8,094 bases of DNA from T1SED10-198M sp003554345 [NCBI: Candidatus Sumerlaeota bacterium] (GTDB lineage: Bacteria > Sumerlaeota > T1SED10-198M): positions 1 to 8,094 of the forward strand of contig PWGE01000045.1 in NCBI GenBank assembly GCA_003554345.1. The letters run 5' to 3'. Positions 6,023-8,094 of this stretch are shown piece after piece. The notes below the pieces were generated by a model. The model did no database searches. It was not told the DNA's origin and was given only the letters and a program-made list of their open reading frames with translations. Each line of letters opens with the position of its first letter. The stretch's first letter is position 1. The position numbers were made by a program, and so were the translations under genes.

Positions 6023-7561
6023 TTATGACTCATCCCAGTAATCTTCTGCCGGTTCTTCTTTCCACCGCAGACGTGAAAAGAAAAAACCGATGATATGGGT
6101 AATAATCAAACATCCCACGCCCATAAGAATAAGGTAGACCACCGGATAATCCTCATAGGGTTGGGTCACATCCTGACGAAGACTGAGAACGAATATAATA
6201 ATCAATACCAGCGGGCAGAGAAAGCGGATACAATAACTCCAGAATCCGGATAAAAAGTGATAGAGAAAATATTTTTGCCTGTCTGATGCCGGCGAACTTT
6301 TTACTATGTGATTGATTAAGAGCTTATCTTTTGCCCACCAACCGATAATCAGACATTCCAGAATCCCTACTGTCAACAGTCCATAATTATTAATGAAATG
6401 ATCGATTATATCAAGAAAAAACAAACCCGAGGCATTGGTAAAAAGAAAAGTACCGGCAAAGCCTATCAGTGCCAGCACACTTACTACGTGTCGCCGATGG
6501 AAATGAAATTTATCAAGTATAGAACTGGTAAAAGCTTCAATAATAGAAATAGCCGACGAAATTCCCGCTATGACCAGGCAGAAAAAGAAAATAACGCCAA
6601 ACAGCCGGTTAAAAGCCCCAAAGGGAAGGGTGCTGATAGCTTCGGGCAACGCCACGAAAGCAAGCCCAATCCCTGCTGTTACCACCTCATCAATAGGGAC
6701 ATTCTGCACAGCAGCCATATACCCCAGCACACCAAAAACCGCAAACCCTACTACTATGGAATAACCATGATCCAGTAAGCTCACCACAAAGGCGTATTTT
6801 ACCATGGAGACCTTTTTAGGAAGGTAACTGGCATAGGCAATCATGATACCAAAGCCAATACTGAGGGTGAAAAAGTTTTGAGTGACGGCACTAATCCATA
6901 TCTCGATATCAGTTAACCTGCTGAAATCAGGTTCCAGGTAATAACGAAAACCTTCCCTGCTCTCCGGGAGATAAAATGTCCAACCAACCAGTATGAGAGT
7001 GAGGACAAACAATACCGGCATGAAAAGCTTATTCGCTTTTTCTATTCCTTTTGCCCCCCCCCGAAAACAGATAAACCAGCATACAAACCATATAAAGGCA
7101 GCACCAGCGGCTATTCGTACATTAATTGCACCCAATTCTCCAATTGTATCGGCACGTTGTAAAAAGTCCTGGAAAAAGAAAGCATCCGGATTATCTGCCC
7201 ATCGCATGTCAAAAGAGAAGAAGAAATAATTCAAACTCCAGGAAATAATAACGCTATAATAAATGACAATGCCGAACATTATAAAGCATACCGCCCACCA
7301 GCCAAGCCATTCCCATTTTTCATTCACCTCATAAAATGCCTTGGGAGCCGAACCTTTTCTCCAGTGTCCCAGGGCAAATTCCAACAGAAGGATGGGAAAC
7401 CCAATAATAAAAAGAGCAGAAATATAAGGAATTAAAAAAGCCCCGCCTCCACTGCAGTAAGCCATATAGCTGAAACGCCAGATATTCCCCAGCCCCACTG
7501 CAGAACCTACAGCTGCCAGGATAAAGCCTGCGGTTGTTGCCCAACTTGCTCTCTTAGACAT
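6023..7561 (-). CDS. Sodium-dependent amino-acid transporter, neurotransmitter:sodium symporter (NSS) family
   Basis: This 512-residue integral membrane protein has the LeuT fold with about 12 predicted helices (near residues 7-30, 40-65, 84-117, 151-168, 179-198, 221-246, 256-281, 318-348, 358-375, 383-410, 440-461, 472-497). Family members import amino acids or related amines with Na+. TM1 has GSAVGLGNIWRF (19-30), including the Na+-site Ala21 and Asn26 and the gate Arg29. TM6 has FTLSIGFG (231-238), and TM8 has AGISS (332-336) for the second Na+ site. The nearly invariant RFP after TM1 is RFS here. In TM7, Asp264 and Ser268 take the positions of a Na1 ligand and the chloride-site Ser of animal transporters. 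The start is secure: GGAGG (7567-7571) lies 5 bases before the ATG and abuts the upstream stop codon. Codons 167-170 contain a run of nine G. The substrate cannot be read from the sequence; an aromatic or aliphatic amino acid is likely. Confidence 0.95.
   Translation of the reverse strand: MSKRASWATTAGFILAAVGSAVGLGNIWRFSYMAYCSGGGAFLIPYISALFIIGFPILLLEFALGHWRKGSAPKAFYEVNEKWEWLGWWAVCFIMFGIVIYYSVIISWSLNYFFFSFDMRWADNPDAFFFQDFLQRADTIGELGAINVRIAAGAAFIWFVCWFICFRGGAKGIEKANKLFMPVLFVLTLILVGWTFYLPESREGFRYYLEPDFSRLTDIEIWISAVTQNFFTLSIGFGIMIAYASYLPKKVSMVKYAFVVSLLDHGYSIVVGFAVFGVLGYMAAVQNVPIDEVVTAGIGLAFVALPEAISTLPFGAFNRLFGVIFFFCLVIAGISSAISIIEAFTSSILDKFHFHRRHVVSVLALIGFAGTFLFTNASGLFFLDIIDHFINNYGLLTVGILECLIIGWWAKDKLLINHIVKSSPASDRQKYFLYHFLSGFWSYCIRFLCPLVLIIIFVLSLRQDVTQPYEDYPVVYLILMGVGCLIITHIIGFFFSRLRWKEEPAEDYWDES
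7054..7062 (-). repeat. G9 homopolymer in the transporter coding strand
   Basis: Nine consecutive C on the plus strand read as CGG GGG GGG GCA (Arg167-Gly-Gly-Ala170) in the transporter, just before KGIEKANK and TM5. The reading frame is intact at this length. Gain or loss of one or two bases would shift the frame and truncate the protein after about four helices. Tracts of this type are known slippage sites in phase-variable genes of other bacteria; a role here is inference. They are also common sites of sequencing error. Confidence 0.9.
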
Positions 7562-7571
7562 GCGTACCTCC

Positions 7572-8093
7572 TTATCCTGTTTTTTGCAATAATAAGCAGG
7601 ACTCTATATGATACGTATGAGGAAACAAGTCAAGTGCCCGCCCCTCCTTTACAGCATAGCCATTTTCAGTAATCTTTTGCAGATCTCTGGCAAGTGTTAA
7701 AGGATTACAGGACACGTATATCAGGCGGGGGGCACCCAGATCCAGGATATGTTTGAGAGCTTTTTTATGCATACCCGCCCGCGGTGGATCTATGATGATA
7801 ATATCCATCTGATGCTTGAAAAACTCTCTCAAGCGGGGAATGGTGCGCCGCATTTCGCCCTGCAGAAAAGTGGTATTGGACAGACCATTTAACCGGGCAT
7901 TCCGGCGAGCCATAAATATTGCTTCCTGCACCACATCTATTCCCCATACATGATGAGCTTTATCTGCCAGATAGAGGCCGATACTTCCCGTTCCGCAATA
8001 GGCGTCCAGAATATTTTCGCTTCCACGTAACCGGGCATATTCTTTGATGATATCATACAACCGCTCTGCCCCGGCAGTATTGGTCTGAAAAAA
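7572..8093 (-). CDS. C-terminal part of a 23S rRNA (uracil-C5)-methyltransferase, TrmA/RlmD family
   Basis: This is the catalytic C-terminal region of a SAM-dependent RNA m5U methyltransferase that methylates uridine in rRNA (RlmD or RlmCD type) or tRNA (TrmA type). About 173 residues are visible and the gene runs off the right edge. The TTG at 8060 sits inside the family motif FFQTNTAGAER-LY, so it is an internal Leu codon and not a start. Counting from the window edge, SAM motif I is DAYCGTGSIG (30-39), IDPPRAG (101-107) is the conserved DPPR motif, VSCNP (127-131) holds the catalytic Cys129, and LFPHTYHIE (156-164) ends in the Glu used as a general base. The missing N-terminal part would show whether it has a TRAM domain and Fe-S cysteines, which is needed to choose between RlmD, RlmCD and TrmA. 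The stop codon lies 10 bases before the transporter start, which suggests co-transcription. Confidence 0.95.
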   Translation of the reverse strand, partial: FFQTNTAGAERLYDIIKEYARLRGSENILDAYCGTGSIGLYLADKAHHVWGIDVVQEAIFMARRNARLNGLSNTTFLQGEMRRTIPRLREFFKHQMDIIIIDPPRAGMHKKALKHILDLGAPRLIYVSCNPLTLARDLQKITENGYAVKEGRALDLFPHTYHIESCLLLQKTG

Positions 8094-8094
8094 A

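Noticed and set aside
8058-8060. TTG at 8060 as the start of the methyltransferase
   Set aside because: The codons upstream to the window edge encode the family motif FFQTNTAGAER, so the TTG is internal and the gene is simply cut by the window.

Overview
The window looks like part of an anaerobic, Gram-positive (Clostridia-like) chromosome of moderate G+C. This is inferred from strong GGAGG-type ribosome binding sites, a PaaK-type aryl-CoA ligase paired with a tandem-ACT protein (an arrangement typical of amino-acid-using anaerobes), a PflX-type radical SAM protein, a ComEC competence channel and a TrmA/RlmD-family RNA methyltransferase. No rRNA or tRNA gene is present to fix the taxonomy, and no mobile element, CRISPR array or prophage gene is visible.

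Layout: at the left edge lies the 3' part of one plus-strand gene (about 3-794). It encodes a very acidic, Tyr/Gly/Asp-rich protein of unknown function, probably exported, and ends at a strong rho-independent terminator (818-858). Everything else is on the minus strand and reads right to left as a compact array: the C-terminal half of an RNA m5U methyltransferase (8093-7572, cut by the window edge), a 12-TM neurotransmitter:sodium symporter family transporter (7561-6023), a radical SAM protein of the PflX/COG1313 type (6017-5115), a 114-bp AT-rich spacer that may carry a promoter, a phenylacetate-CoA ligase homologue (5000-3699), a tandem ACT-domain protein (3695-3264) and ComEC (3229-890). 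Most junctions are 3-34 bp, so the array probably makes one or two transcripts: methyltransferase-transporter-radical SAM, then ligase-ACT-comEC.

How the genes may work together: the ligase and ACT protein fit aromatic amino-acid or aryl-acid metabolism, and the Na+-coupled amino-acid transporter just upstream could supply substrate. That link is inference. The methyltransferase and ComEC are housekeeping-type genes without an obvious metabolic link. The most striking sequence signals are an ideal G-quadruplex motif (four GGG runs, one-base loops) that contains the Shine-Dalgarno sequence of the TTG-started comEC, and a run of nine G in the coding strand of the transporter that could act as a slippage switch. 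I see no clear new multi-gene system; the unidentified acidic protein is the most open item.
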